Shown in pieces: positions 1-9,949 of a stretch of DNA of 64,000 nt (position 1 is its first letter; each line of letters begins with the position of its first letter). Below the pieces are notes generated by a model that had not been told where the DNA came from, ran no database searches, and saw only the letters and a list, made by a program, of their open reading frames with translations. The stretch is from assembly GCF_902635505.1 (NCBI RefSeq), contig NC_045428.1, positions 152,097,641-152,161,640 on the forward strand, read 5' to 3'. The position numbers and the translations under genes were made by a program. This stretch comes from Sarcophilus harrisii (Eukaryota > Chordata > Mammalia > Dasyuromorphia > Dasyuridae).

Positions 1-625
1 ATTGTAACTTGTAGAGAAGTGAAGGGAGGTGAGAAGAACATAATTCAGAAAATAAATATTTAAAATGGACATTTTGACTTCATACACATAGAAACACAGC
101 AGCTTATTCAATTTTAGGATGGTTTGAGTGACTCCTTGGAGACTTAGACCTTAGGAAAGTATAAAATTTATCCTTAAATTAGATTATGAGGCCTTGAAGA
201 CTATTTCTTGTTTTTTTAAAGAGCATCTGTATAATAAACATTAGGTCTAACATAAGTCATTTAATGACTTTTAATGGAAAATATTTTATAAATCATTTGT
301 GAAATATTTTATAATCATTTGTGATAAGTTTAGTGGAAAAGAAATGAGTAAAATCAGTTTTTATCTAATTATGAAACATATTTTAAAATATTTATCCTAG
401 TAAGCTTGAAAGAAAGTTTGTTTGACATTTGTTGAATTGAATTGAGCTGAAAAGTTGAATCATCTGGTGGTAGGAGTATGTGTTTTATGGCCCAAATCAG
501 ACTTTCAATGAACATGCCTTCATTGAATACTATTTATAAGCCCATGAATGAGATGGTAGGGTCTATATAAATTATTTTTTGGGAAAAAAAATTAAAACTA
601 AACCATTAGGATTATTGATTTTGAC
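1..625. other. Unassigned AT-rich DNA
   Basis: No gene or recognisable repeat family is visible. The only internal structure is a short tandem duplication of about 23 bp at roughly 277-323, where an AATATTTTATAA-ATCATTTGTGA unit occurs twice with one base of difference. Confidence 0.5.
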
Positions 626-627
626 TG

Positions 628-883
628 TACTGTAAGTCATTTTCAGCAATGTCTGACTCTTTGTGACCCTGTTTGGAGTTTTCTTGGTAAAGATACTGGA
701 ATGGCTTGCCATTTACTTCTCCAGCTCATTTTACAGATTAGGAAACTGAGGCAAATAGAGTTAAATGACTTGCCTGGGATTACACACTAAGAGGTGTCTG
801 AGGTCAGATTTGAATTTAGGAAGATAAGAATTCCTAACTCTAAGCCCAGCACTCTATCTATTGTGCTACCCAGTGACCCACTC
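628..883 (-). repeat. MAR1-like tRNA SINE with RTE/BovB-type tail
   Basis: On the plus strand it starts with the BovB-like tail (GTCTGACTCTTTGTGACCC, then TTTTCTTGGTAAAGATACTGGAATGGCTTGCCATTT), passes through the MIR-like core (CAGATTAGGAAACTGAGGC), and ends with the antisense tRNA-like head (CACTCTATCTATTGTGCTACC). The SINE therefore lies on the minus strand and is close to full length. Families of this build are marsupial-specific. Confidence 0.8.
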
Positions 884-1555
884 GTATAAGTAATACTACA
901 CTAAGAGTCAGGACTGACTGACTGACATTAGCTAGTAATATGACATTGATCAAAGTATTAAGTCCCCTCATCTATAAAATGATATCTAACTGTGGATTTT
1001 CCACAGATTTTATCTCTTACTTACTTTCTTTATATATTCTCTGGGAAATCTTTGTAAAGTTGCATGACCACTGACTACCCCGTTCTCACAAAGTGATATA
1101 AGAATATCCAAAAGAAAAGAGAGGAAGGCAGAAAAATTTTGTTAAGGTTATTGTCACTGATCTGGTAAGAGAGATCATCATCCAGCCCTTGGTATACTAC
1201 ATATCCAAGCCTTCAATTAACAAACTTACAGGCTCTTCTCATTCTTTTCCAAGGTTCACCTACAATATGAAGTCATAGAAACAGACAGAAGAAGGCATTC
1301 AAAAATCAGGCTAAACTTCACCTGGCTGACCTGCCCTCCATTTCTGTGAATATTCATAGTTCTATTGTTAGGAGGTCAGTTGCTTGGACTCTTCCTTCCC
1401 CTCCCTGGGAGGGTAAGTATTACCTGGCTTCCCTGCATGTAATTGGGGGCAATTGGCTTAAAACTTGAAGGACATTGACCTCATTCTTCTCTGTAGAAAT
1501 GGTTGACAGTGTACTTACAGTTGACTTCCTCAGTGTCAGCTTTTTGGAACAAATG
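884..1555. other. Unassigned DNA, possible MIR scrap
   Basis: No gene is visible. Around 900-985 there is a weak MIR-like phrase (CCTCATCTATAAAATG); the rest carries nothing I recognise. Confidence 0.4.
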
Positions 1556-1559
1556 AAGA

Positions 1560-1590
1560 TACACACACACACACACAGACACACACACAT
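1560..1590. repeat. (CA)n microsatellite
   Basis: About 30 bp of CA dinucleotides with a single CAGA interruption, directly abutting the following CORE-SINE. Confidence 0.9.
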
Positions 1591-1755
1591 TAGCTAGGTG
1601 GATAGCTGGAAAAGACCTGAGTTCAAATTTGACCTCAGATACTTACTGTTTTACCTCTGCCTGTCTCAGTTTCCTCATTTGTAAGATGGGTTAACAATAT
1701 GACTCACATATTATTAAGTATCACATAAATGACAGCTATTATTATTATATATTTA
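1591..1755 (+). repeat. CORE-SINE, (ATT)n-tailed
   Basis: The tRNA-like head (TAGCTAGGTGGATAGCTGG), the phrase GAGTTCAAATTTGACCTCAGA, a CAGTTTCCTCATTTGTAAGATGGG core, and a tail ending ATGACAGCTATTATTATTAT follow each other in sense order. The middle is deleted compared with better copies such as the one at 15658-15920. Confidence 0.7.
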
Positions 1756-1774
1756 CATAAATCTCTTCCTTGAA

Positions 1775-1890
1775 TGAAGAAATAAAAATCATTTATTAAG
1801 TACTTATTAACACAGTGTTAAGGATATAAAAAGAAAGGTGAGTCAATTCCTGCCTTAAGAACTTTACAATCTAATAGGATCAACACGTAT
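1775..1890 (-). repeat. L2 LINE 3' end
   Basis: The plus strand reads AATCATTTATTAAGTACTTATTAACACAGTGTTAAGGATA and then AAGAACTTTACAATCTAATAGG, which is the reverse complement of the L2 3' terminus (…CTTAATAAATGNTTGTTGA). It is an old, 3'-end-only fragment. Confidence 0.7.
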
Positions 1891-1992
1891 TGGAAAGTCT
1901 TTTCTCAAAGGTATTAAGGATTATTCTAATAATTCCTGCTACTTTCTTTTAAACTTTAAAGTTCTGGCAAAAGGGATTTATTGCCAGTTCTT

Positions 1993-2244
1993 GAAATGGT
2001 ATGCTGGAACTGCCTTAAATTGGCTCAAGAGATATAATTGTTAAATAAAGAGAATGTCATTTATACCTGGGAAATTGGCCAATATTAAAAATCAGGGTTT
2101 AATTTATTGTTTTTCTGATTTCTAGACTTAAGAGAATGGTGGAGAGAAAAAAAGGTTAATAAGGCAGATTAAACTTAAAGTGAGTCTTGAATACTTCCCC
2201 CCCCATTCTGGAGAGCTAATTAAACATTTACCATTATATCAACA
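1993..2244. mobile_element. hAT MITE (MER33-like), copy 1
   Basis: The left end resembles the terminal inverted repeat CAGTGGTATGCTGG (seen as AAATGGTATGCTGG). The body shares TCAGGGNTTAATTTATTG, CTAGACTTAAG and ATTAAACTTAAAGTG with two other copies in this window (7720-7879 and 16150-16372). The right end is a decayed TTTACCAGCATACCACTG. The inverted termini and lack of coding capacity fit a non-autonomous hAT-Charlie-type element; the MER33 label is from memory. Confidence 0.55.
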
Positions 2245-2855
2245 TCTCTGTTTCTCAAATGGAAGCCTGAACTTGATGTTCTTATTTCAGGGAACAAGAA
2301 TAATCTTTGCCATCATCCTTGAGATTTCTTGTCTTATCATCTTTATGCTCAAGATGATGCTGATCAGCTCTCTTACATTGTGGTACTTCATCAGGTCTTG
2401 GCACATTGTACTTCCCCCAGGTGAATGGGGATCTGCTACTATGGTGGAGTTCGTCATGGTATAGTTGTTAACCTCCATCTGAAAATCTGAATAGGGGAGA
2501 CATATTATTTCAATGTATAATTGAAATGGGAGTAGTACAGTTTATCCCACAATCTAAGACACCAAACCAGAAATATGGGCCTTTCTAGACCTAGTAAAAT
2601 TCCTTTTTGGGGCTCTGAAGTCTTTGGCTACTTCGATTGGTCATGCTCTACTTCTTTCTTGTCTTCCAAAAGATTTCTTTATTTTATCCTGATCTTGGAA
2701 CCACAGGCCATGCCACCAAAAATATGATCTAGGCCATTGCATAGGCTACATTGTGTTTCTTGCTCTGGAAAAATCTGCTTTTGATAACTGGACCCTAGCT
2801 GCATGGACACAGAGACAGACTATTTTGCTTCTTGACTTTTGGTTTTCTTTTTATT
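2245..2855. other. Unassigned DNA
   Basis: Short frames exist on both strands at 2180-2478 but none resembles a known protein or shows a domain. No repeat was recognised. Confidence 0.4.
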
Positions 2856-2859
2856 CTTT

Positions 2860-3070
2860 TCTTTGTTTCTCCTTCCCTTCCCTCAATCTCTCCTTCCTTA
2901 ATTCCCCCTCTCTTCCCCTTCTCCTCAAAAGTCTATTTTGCTTATGACCACTTACTTCCTTAATCACCCCTTTCCCCCTTCCTTAATCCCTTCTCCTTCT
3001 ACTTCCTGGTTGGGTAAAATGAATTTTATATATTCTATATATGGATTTCTTTTTGTTCTCAGTTATGTTC
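2860..3070 (-). repeat. Possible L1 inter-ORF / 5' fragment
   Basis: A pyrimidine-rich block (TCCTTCCTTAATTCCCCC, then CTACTTCCTGGTTGGGTAAAATGAATTT) resembles the antisense of the purine-rich spacer between ORF1 and ORF2 of marsupial L1, such as the one at 52560-53092. The similarity is compositional, so the call is weak. Confidence 0.3.
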
Positions 3071-3254
3071 CCTTTTAAACTATAGACATGTACACACACA
3101 CACACATATGCATATGAATGCTCATGTATCTCTTGAGTCTTTCAGATTATCTTGAAAGGGATATCTCCTAAAAGTTGCCTATTTAATTTCATTTAACTCT
3201 TCTTGAAAAATCTGTATTAAGGCATCTAAAAGCACTTCCACCTTTTAGAAAGAA

Positions 3255-3740
3255 GTAGTTAATAATAGTCAGCATTTATATAGTGTAAAGTTTGAGAAAT
3301 GCTTTATAAGTGGTTATTGTTTAGTTGTTTCACTTGTGTCCGCCTTTTCATGACCTTATTTGGGATTTTCTTGGCAAAGAAACTGGAGTAGTTCATTTTA
3401 TAAGTGGGAAAACAGAGACAAACAGGATTAAAGTGATTGCCCAGGTTCACACAGCTAGTAAATATCTGAGTCTGAATTTGAACTTGTCTGACCTCCAGGC
3501 CTGGCATTCCATCCACTGTGTCACTTAACTGGTCTACTTATAAATATTGTATTTTTTTATTCTATCAATAATCCTGCAAAAACTTTGTAAAGTTGGTGGT
3601 ATTATTATCCCTATTCTACAGATGAGGAAACTAAGGTAGACAGAAATTAAGTGACTTGAACAGAGCCACATAGCTTGTGAATGTCAGAGGCTAGATTTAA
3701 ATTCAGGCCCTCCTGACTCCAAATGTAATGTTCTAGTTGC
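3255..3740 (-). repeat. MIR/CORE-SINE split by a younger SINE
   Basis: AGCATTTATATAGTG…GCTTTATAA (3265-3310) and the block at 3535-3740 (ATTATTATCCCTATTCTACAGATGAGGAAACTAAGG … TTCAGGCCCTCCTGACTCC) are the two parts of one antisense MIR-type element. The MAR1-like SINE at 3308-3533 lies between them, so it inserted after the MIR. A short TTATAA motif occurs on both sides of the inserted SINE. Confidence 0.7.
3308..3533 (-). repeat. MAR1-like SINE nested in MIR
   Basis: The plus strand shows the RTE-like tail (GTTTAGTTGTTTCACTTGTGTCCG, TTTTCTTGGCAAAGAAACTGGAGTAG), then the core (GCCCAGGTTCACACAGCTAG), then the antisense tRNA head (CATTCCATCCACTGTGTCAC). Essentially full length. Confidence 0.8.
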
Positions 3741-4807
3741 CAAGTGCCACTCACCCAATGGAATTCATTTATGTATTCTATTAATGACCTCTTAATTTTT
3801 ATTTTCAGCTATAGTGACTTTTTAAACATCATATTTATTCCTAAAAATTTCACTCTGACCCTTATTCATGACCTCCATGAACTTTTCTTTGTACAAAAAA
3901 TTGAAACCTTTATGTATAGACTTTATGCATAGATAGCACTAATAAACATATCAGTTGCATTTGATATCATGAGCACATTCTGCTTCTAATATCCCCCATT
4001 TCTCCAATGAAAAGAGAGAGATGATTTTTCTCATCTTTTCCCCAGAACCCAGTTTGCCCTATGAAATGACCCAGGATTCTGTATTATTTTGCTCTTTTCT
4101 CTTTCTACTTCCCAGCAGTATCTATTTATGTAAAATGGCAGCTTTCAATTACATGTAATTCTGCTTTAAAATTTTGGTTATACCTCTAGCAAAGAGCTTC
4201 CCTTTTCCCTTAGAGGACCTCCCTAATCTACAGCACGCCCTTTTGCTCCTCACACCAATTCCCAACATAGGCTGCTCTCACAGGCTTATGACAAAATTTT
4301 TGCTTCTAAATCTTGGAAAACTGCTTATATGGATCTAGGAAGGCCAGTGTCTATCCCTACTGTGACAGGAATATGGGTGGGGAAACAACAATAGTTTTAG
4401 GAAGCATTAATATCACTTGTAGAGACAATATAGTCATTTGTATGGGGCACTTGCCATTACAAAGGTTCAGCTCCTATATCTTGTGGCTCGAGCAGTTTAC
4501 CGAGTCCATAGATGACCCCCAATCACAATTTCTAGGAACAAAAGAGAATTCTGTGAAATCAGAATTCTGTGACTGCTGACAGGCAAGGCCAAAGAAAATA
4601 CAGGAAGGCTCAGAAGGAGTTGTCAAGGACACATTTATTACGACCTTGTAGGCTCTGTGTCTAAAACCTTAGTAAAAGAGAGGGGAAAAAAACCACATAG
4701 ACATGCAGGGAAAGACACCCACATAATCAGAAAACTCAGAGTATTACTGCTTTACCAATAAGACCTCACTTTACTGTCTTGTTTTTCATTCTGTCACATT
4801 CATTGTA
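3741..4807. other. Unassigned DNA
   Basis: No gene is visible. An 88-codon frame at 4313-4579 has no recognisable domain. Around 4440-4740 an antisense AATAAA lies in a block of moderate complexity that could be an old LTR, but I cannot support that call. Confidence 0.35.
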
Positions 4808-4821
4808 ATAACTACTTCTAA

Positions 4822-5170
4822 CTTGTGATGGAGAGATCCATCTGCATCTAGAGAGAGGACTATAGGGACTGAATGTGGATCACAACATAATTTTTTCACC
4901 TTTTTTATTGTTGTTGTTTGCTTGCTTGTTTTTTTTGTCTCTCATTTTTTTCCCTTTTTGATTTTATTTTTCTTGTGCAGCATGATAAATGTGGAAATAT
5001 GATTAGAGGTATTGCACATGTTTAACCTATATTGAATTACTAGCTTCTAGGGTAGGGAGTGGGATAAGGGAGGGAGAAAAATCTGGAACAAGGTTTTGCA
5101 AGGGTGAATGTTATAAACTATCTTCACATATATTCTGAAAAATAAAAAAATCTATTATAATTCTTAAAAA
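4822..5170 (+). mobile_element. L1 3'-end insertion with target-site duplication
   Basis: This is the L1 3' UTR of the subfamily ending in …GTATTTGGAAAAATAAAATACTATT: GAATGTGGATCACAACATA, TTTTTGATTTTATTTTTCTTG, CCTATATTGAATTACTAGC and an A-rich tail. The flanks carry ATAACTACTTCTAA at 4808-4821 and ATAACCACTTCTAA at 5171-5184, a 14-bp duplication with one mismatch. The insertion is therefore a 5'-truncated L1 copy of about 350 bp. Confidence 0.8.
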
Positions 5171-5404
5171 ATAACCACTTCTAAGCATAAATTCTGTGGT
5201 AGGAGGCGACCCCCAACATCTAGACTTTTTTTGTTGTTATGTTACATAGGGGATGCCTCAGAGTGGAAGACAGGTTGATGTCTCTTGAAAGACCCTCTGA
5301 TATGACCTTTGCTAGCATTCCATTCCTGTTTACCGCTGCCTGATCTATAGCTCTTTCTATGTTCTATATATCATCATAACATCCTCATAATCAATGTATC
5401 CCCG

Positions 5405-5565
5405 ATAGAACTCAACAGGATTCAAATCCCACCTCTCATGCTTACTCTCTGTGTAACCTTGGACATTTAAACTCTGTAGTTTCTTCATCTGTAAAATAAG
5501 GAAATTGGAGTAGGATGCCTCTAAGGTCCCTTTCAGCTCTAGAGTTATGACCTATGTTCTCTAGA
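5405..5565 (+). repeat. MIR-type SINE with L2-like tail
   Basis: The sense order is ATTCAAATCCCACCTCTC, CTGTGTAACCTTGGAC, TTTCTTCATCTGTAAAATAAGG and the tail AGGTCCCTTTCAGCTCTAGAG. The tail motif is the one MIRs share with L2. Confidence 0.75.
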
Positions 5566-5574
5566 GAGAACACT

Positions 5575-6425
5575 ACTCTAAAACATGTTCCTTCTTCCTA
5601 ACTTTCCAATTCCTTTTAATGTCAATGACCTTCTCTATCACCCAGACTCCAATATATATTCATCTTTGATTCTAATCTTAACTTCAGCTATCACATCTAA
5701 CAAGTTACCAAGTCTTGTTCTTTCTATCCCTTTCTTTCCAAGTATCCTGTGATTACTGTATTTTAGGCCCAAATTTGAGTCTTGCCTGAACTACTTATTG
5801 CAACTTCATTAAATCTATCCTTTAATCTTCCTAATGTATCAGTCTAATCTCATCCTCCTATTTTTAAGAACATTATATGGCTTCTAGTTACCTATTGAAA
5901 AGAATACAAGCTCCTTGTCCTTGCATTCAAAATCTATCTTGGACTCGGGCTCCTTTTCTAGCCTGATTTTAGGGAACTTTTCTTATCAACCCTAGACTTT
6001 AGCCAAGACGACTGGTTTTTCAAATTTATCTCTCCCTTCTTACATTGTTTTTACTAGTTTCCATGTCTGGGATTTATATTTCCCCTCTCCCTCTGCTCCC
6101 CATTCCATTTTTGTAATTAGGAATTATTATTCCAACAAAAGATAATACCTTTACATATATCTTACAGGGCTATCAACTTCTGCTTCCTCTCTATTGCTTT
6201 TTAAGAAAATCTCTAGTTAGAAATGATTCCTTTGTCCTTGTACTGATCATACTTTTTTTGCTTGATTTCTCCCATAGATTTAATTAGTCTTCCAATGGTA
6301 ATTTGTTTAATTGTCTACCTTTTCTTTCCCCCATTACTGGATTCTAAATTTCTTAATTACAGACACTGTTAATTTTTCCTCTTTGTGTACTCAGTATCTG
6401 TCATAATGCTCTGCATATGTCAACT
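5575..6425 (+). repeat. L2 LINE, ORF2 C-terminal region and 3' UTR
   Basis: The degraded sense L2 text runs from CACCAAGTCTTGTT-like sequence through AAGAACATTATATGGCTTC and TACAAGCTCCTTGTCC to the 3'-terminal CTGTCATAATGCTCTGCATA. It is old and heavily diverged; no open frame survives. Confidence 0.6.
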
Positions 6426-6429
6426 GCTT

Positions 6430-6562
6430 TTTTAAAAGTTGATTTAGAGCATTAGCCCTGAAGTCAGGAAGACCTGAGTTCAAATCTGACCTCAGATACT
6501 TAGTGTTCTGTGTGACCCTGGACAAGTCACTTAACCCTAATTGCCTCAGGGGAAAAAAATGT
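6430..6562 (+). repeat. tRNA-derived SINE with poly(A) tail
   Basis: AGAGCATTAGCCCTGAAGTC, AGGAAGACCTGAGTTCAAAT, CTGACCTCAGATACTTA, GTGTGACCCTGGACAAGTCACTTAACCC and AATTGCCTCAGGGGAAAAAAA are the hallmark phrases of the abundant marsupial tRNA SINE. It is well preserved, hence fairly young. Confidence 0.85.
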
Positions 6563-6671
6563 TAACTTAATGGAATCACTAAATTTCCTTTCAACTCTAA
6601 AATACTTTGATTCTTAGTAATTTTAGCATCTTTGTGCCTATCAGCAAATAAACCAGTTTCTATATAATAGA

Positions 6672-6830
6672 GTTGATGTCAATCAGTAAGCGATTTCTAA
6701 ACAACTTCTTTGTGCCAGGTTCTGTACTAGTTGTTGGGAAAAAAAAAAAAATAAAGCAGTCCCCTGTCTCAAGGTTCTTATATTCTATAGGTTCAGAAAA
6801 TGTGCAAACATATACAAAGTAATGGAAATA
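6672..6830 (-). repeat. L2 3' end
   Basis: TCAATCAGTAAGCGATTTCT … TTGTGCCAGGTTCTGTACTAGTTGTTGGG … CAAGGTTCTTATATTCTATAGG is the antisense L2 3' terminus, followed by an (AT)n-like stretch. Confidence 0.7.
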
Positions 6831-7292
6831 TATATATAAATGTATATAATTTAAGAGAAATATAATTTATTTGTAGTCTATAGCTCCCAAAGATACAATC
6901 ATTCCTGTTCTAATTCAGTATTTATATTCAGTATTAATTCAGTGTAATTCACTGTATTTCATTCAATATTTTTATTTCTGCAAAGTACAACTGTCCTAGA
7001 GGTCAGTTGCTATGGTTCAGTCATGATTCCTAAAGTTGATAGAAGGGCCACCTGTTCTCTCACTAATTCCTGGTGATAATGGTGTCCGTTTGGGGCTTCT
7101 AGGATACTACATTCCATATCAGGAATGGTGGTAGTAGCAGAGTTTCTAGGCACTATGGTTAAGGACATTTTCTTATATTGCTATGCAAGTCATTATGTAT
7201 GCATTGAATTGACGTCATGACTTGGTGATTTTTCCAGGTAGTCTTCCTTACATATCACTCTATAGTTTACCTGAGAATTATAATCTACTCTA
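6831..7292. other. Unassigned DNA
   Basis: Nothing recognisable apart from short AT-rich repeats and a repeated TTCAGTATTNATATTCAGTATTAATTCAG phrase at about 6915-6945. Confidence 0.4.
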
Positions 7293-7294
7293 AC

Positions 7295-7462
7295 AGGAAG
7301 GATCATCAAGAGACTGTAGTCCAGTTTTATTGTTTTACAGGTGATGAAATTGAGCTTCTAAGAGGAAAAGTGATTCATCCAAGTTTGTGGCAGAATCAAG
7401 ATTCAAACCTGAGTGTCCTTGACTTCCAATCCAATGGTGTTTACATTATTCCATACTGTTTC
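7295..7462 (-). repeat. MIR
   Basis: Antisense MIR core: TTTACAGGTGATGAAATTGAG, AGTGATTCATCCAAGTTTG and TGGCAGAATCAAGATTCAAACC. Diverged. Confidence 0.65.
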
Positions 7463-7719
7463 CTTAGCCATTTGATGCTATTCGGGTTAAAGGTTATACC
7501 TAACCTGTCAAACACACAAAAAAATGAGAACACAAGACAATGTTTCTTAAATAAAGTTCTTACCTTTATCAGGACATTAGAATGAAATGATTTCAATTCA
7601 GGTAGTTTGCTTTGCCCTGTTTCACCATTTTATATTGTCAAGGGTCTGCTTGCCTTCCTTGTTTTGGCTTATGAGAGCAGATTGTTAAAATTTTGGGGTG
7701 AGCATTTATATCTTAGAAA

Positions 7720-7879
7720 TTGCAAATGCTATAAATCAGGGATTATTTATTCTTCTATTGATTTTCTCAACTTAAGGAAGTGAAGGAGAAAATGTCAAAA
7801 TGCACATTTGACTTGAGTGTGTGATGCATAAATTCTCCCTCCTGCCCCAAACCAGTTATTAAACACCCGCATACCACTG
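7720..7879. mobile_element. hAT MITE (MER33-like), copy 2
   Basis: GCAAATGCTATAAATCAGGG, CTTAAGGAAGTGAAGGAG and TTGAGTGTGTGATGCAT align with the other two copies. The right terminus AAACACCCGCATACCACTG keeps the inverted repeat well. The left part is missing or too decayed to place. Confidence 0.55.
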
Positions 7880-7914
7880 TATATACTCTTGTATGTAAAA
7901 TTTCTCCTTGATTC

Positions 7915-8095
7915 AACAGATTTAGAGATAGAAGTAGCTTTAGTGGCCATGTAAAAGAACCTTCTAATTTTTACAAATAAGGAAACTGAGGCAGAATTTA
8001 AGTGACTTACTCAAGATCATTAGTACATGAGAAGTAGAATTTGAACCCAGGTCCTTTGAATCCAGATTAGTGCTCTTCTACTTATATTACACAGC
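7915..8095 (-). repeat. MIR-type SINE with L2-like tail
   Basis: Antisense order: GATTTAGAGATAGAAGTAGC tail, TTACAAATAAGGAAACTGAGGC core, TTGAACCCAGGTCCTTTGAATCC head. Confidence 0.7.
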
Positions 8096-8214
8096 TTGAA
8101 TTTTGTGTTAAGTATTCTTCCTCATCTCCCCTCCACTTCCTGTCACCATCAACTTAGAAGAGCCATTCACTTGGCATTCCTCTCAATGTTAGGATTAATC
8201 TTTCCAACAGTGTG

Positions 8215-8310
8215 ATCTGTGATAGGAAGCTAGGTTGGCAGGGCTTCTGAATTCTATTTGTAACGCTGACTACATGATTTTGAACAAATCACTTAATCTT
8301 CACTTTCAGG
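8215..8310 (+). repeat. Possible MIR head fragment
   Basis: TGATTTTGAACAAATCACTTAATCTTC matches the phrase TGACCTTGGGCAAGTCACTTAACCTC of MIR/CORE-SINEs; the rest is decayed. Confidence 0.4.
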
Positions 8311-8879
8311 CTTCATCGATTGCAACCAGCCCCCTGCACCAGCTGTCTCTCTTCATCTACTGCTATCCTGCAAAGTGGAGTGGGTGGGCAGGAAAGAGAG
8401 GACGGGGAGTCTATGAATCACCACCAATTATAAAAATCATGCTTAAGTGCTATAGCTGGTGAGAAGGAAATAGCATCTAATAGTAAGAATATCTTCAAGT
8501 TGGGAGGAGAGCCAAATAAAAAAACAACACTGATGCACCTGAGGGGAAATTATTCCAGTGTAAGCTCATTAATGAGTATCAGTGTGAAGAATCTTTTTTT
8601 TTTTTTTTTTTTAGAAACCCCCATAATTGAAAACATAACCCCCTTCCCTCACTGGATGCTTTTCCAAAGGAATTCAATTTGCCCAGGTACAGTTTCACTT
8701 TCTAACATTTTTTTCTTTTTTCCCCATTACTGTCTAATTCCCCTGACCAAATAGTAATTTGAACCTCATTATCTGCTGAACTAGGGTAAATCAACTGCCC
8801 TCTGGGAGTAGGATTTTCACCCCTTGCCTCTTTAAGCATCTAATGATTCTCCTACCTTCTCTGTGAGGGGTGCGGAATA
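8311..8879. other. Unassigned DNA with poly(T) run
   Basis: A T run lies at about 8594-8612. No gene or identifiable repeat was seen otherwise. Confidence 0.4.
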
Positions 8880-8975
8880 AAATTAACTAACCTCTTTAAC
8901 TCTTTTGATCCTTGGAACAATCCTGTAATTTAGGTGCTTTTATTATGCTCCATACGGAAATGAGATTAAGAAACA

Positions 8976-9205
8976 GTTGGGAGGCACAGTAGATGGAGAG
9001 GTCCTGAGTTCAAATACTGTCTCAGATACTTAACTAGCTGTGTTATTTGACTCCATCCTGCTTCCCTCCTTCCTCACTCCCTTCCTTCTTAATTTTTATC
9101 AATATCATTTTCTTCATCTCTAAAAGGAGATAATAATAGCCTACATTAAAAGTGAATTGTAAATTACTTTGTAAATATAAACCAACTATAAAAATGCTAG
9201 CTGTC
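8976..9205 (+). repeat. CORE-SINE with pyrimidine-rich insert
   Basis: AGTTGGGAGGCACAGTAGATGG head, GAGTTCAAATACTGTCTCAGATACTTAACTAGCTGTG, then an unusual CTTCCCTCCTTCCTCACTCCC stretch, then CTTCATCTCTAAAAGGAGATAATAATAGCC and the tail ATAAAAATGCTAGCTGTC. Confidence 0.65.
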
Positions 9206-9207
9206 TT

Positions 9208-9445
9208 AATGGGGCACCTAGGTGGCATAATAGTACTGGACCTGCAATCAAGAACACTCCTCTTCTTAAGTTCAAATCTGGTCTCAGACACTTTTTAGCT
9301 GTGTGACCTAAACAAGTCACTTAATCCTATTTGCCTCAATTTCTTATTTGTAAAATGAGAAGGAAATGGCAAATCATTTTAGTATCTCTGCTAAGAAAAT
9401 TGGATCATGAGGAGTAGGACATGACTTAAAAATGATTGATTACTA
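9208..9445 (+). repeat. MAR1-like SINE
   Basis: GGGGCACCTAGGTGGCATAATAG head, GTTCAAATCTGGTCTCAGACAC, CAATTTCTTATTTGTAAAATGAGAAGGAAATGGCAAATCATTTTAGTATC, and the RTE-like end GGACATGACTTAAAAATGATTGA. Full length. Confidence 0.85.
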
Positions 9446-9834
9446 TATTGAGAAATTTAGGGACTTTTTAGCTAGTAAATGAAGTAGGATTCAATGTAGT
9501 TTCATCCTAAATATCCTTAATATCAGTTTAGTGCTCTATCTTCTTTGGAACACTTTTTTCTAACTGACATACTATTCTAAAATTATGTCTGGGGATACTT
9601 AAGCAAAAATCATTCTAATTACCAGTTTCAGTTGGAATGGCAGTGGGTAGGGTGAGTAGAGGAGGCAGAATTTCTCCTTTCATATCTATGTGTTGAATGT
9701 ATCTGGAAATATCCATTCCTATTAGCCCTTATATTAGTAATAAAAATAAAAGCATCCTGTTGAAAATTATGGCTATAAGATTTCTTGTAAAAAATCCAAT
9801 TGAAATTTCTAGTGGAATCCATTTGTGTGGATTA

Positions 9835-9945
9835 GTTAACTTGCTCAAAGTCACACAGCTATTTAATATTTGAGGCTGGATTTGAACTTGGCAAGATGAG
9901 TCTTTCTAACTCCCTGCACTCTATCCACTGCATCATTTTTTTCAC
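9835..9945 (-). repeat. tRNA-type SINE fragment
   Basis: Antisense: CTCAAAGTCACACAGCTATTTAA, TTTGAACTTGGCAAGATGAGTC, CACTCTATCCACTGCATCA. The tail portion is absent. Confidence 0.7.
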
Positions 9946-9949
9946 TAAA

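Larger units (their letters stand above)
8880..9545 (-). repeat. MIR split by two younger SINEs
   Basis: The antisense MIR tail at 8890-8975 (TTGGAACAATCCTGTAATTTAGGTGC … GAAATGAGATTAAG) continues at 9450-9545 (GCTAGTAAATGAAGTAGGATTCAA … GTGCTCTATC). Between them lie a sense CORE-SINE and a sense MAR1-like SINE in tandem. The nesting shows the MIR is oldest. Confidence 0.6.

Noticed and set aside
4440-4740. Possible LTR with antisense AATAAA
   Set aside because: No definable ends, no duplication and no known family text; the polyadenylation motif alone is too weak.
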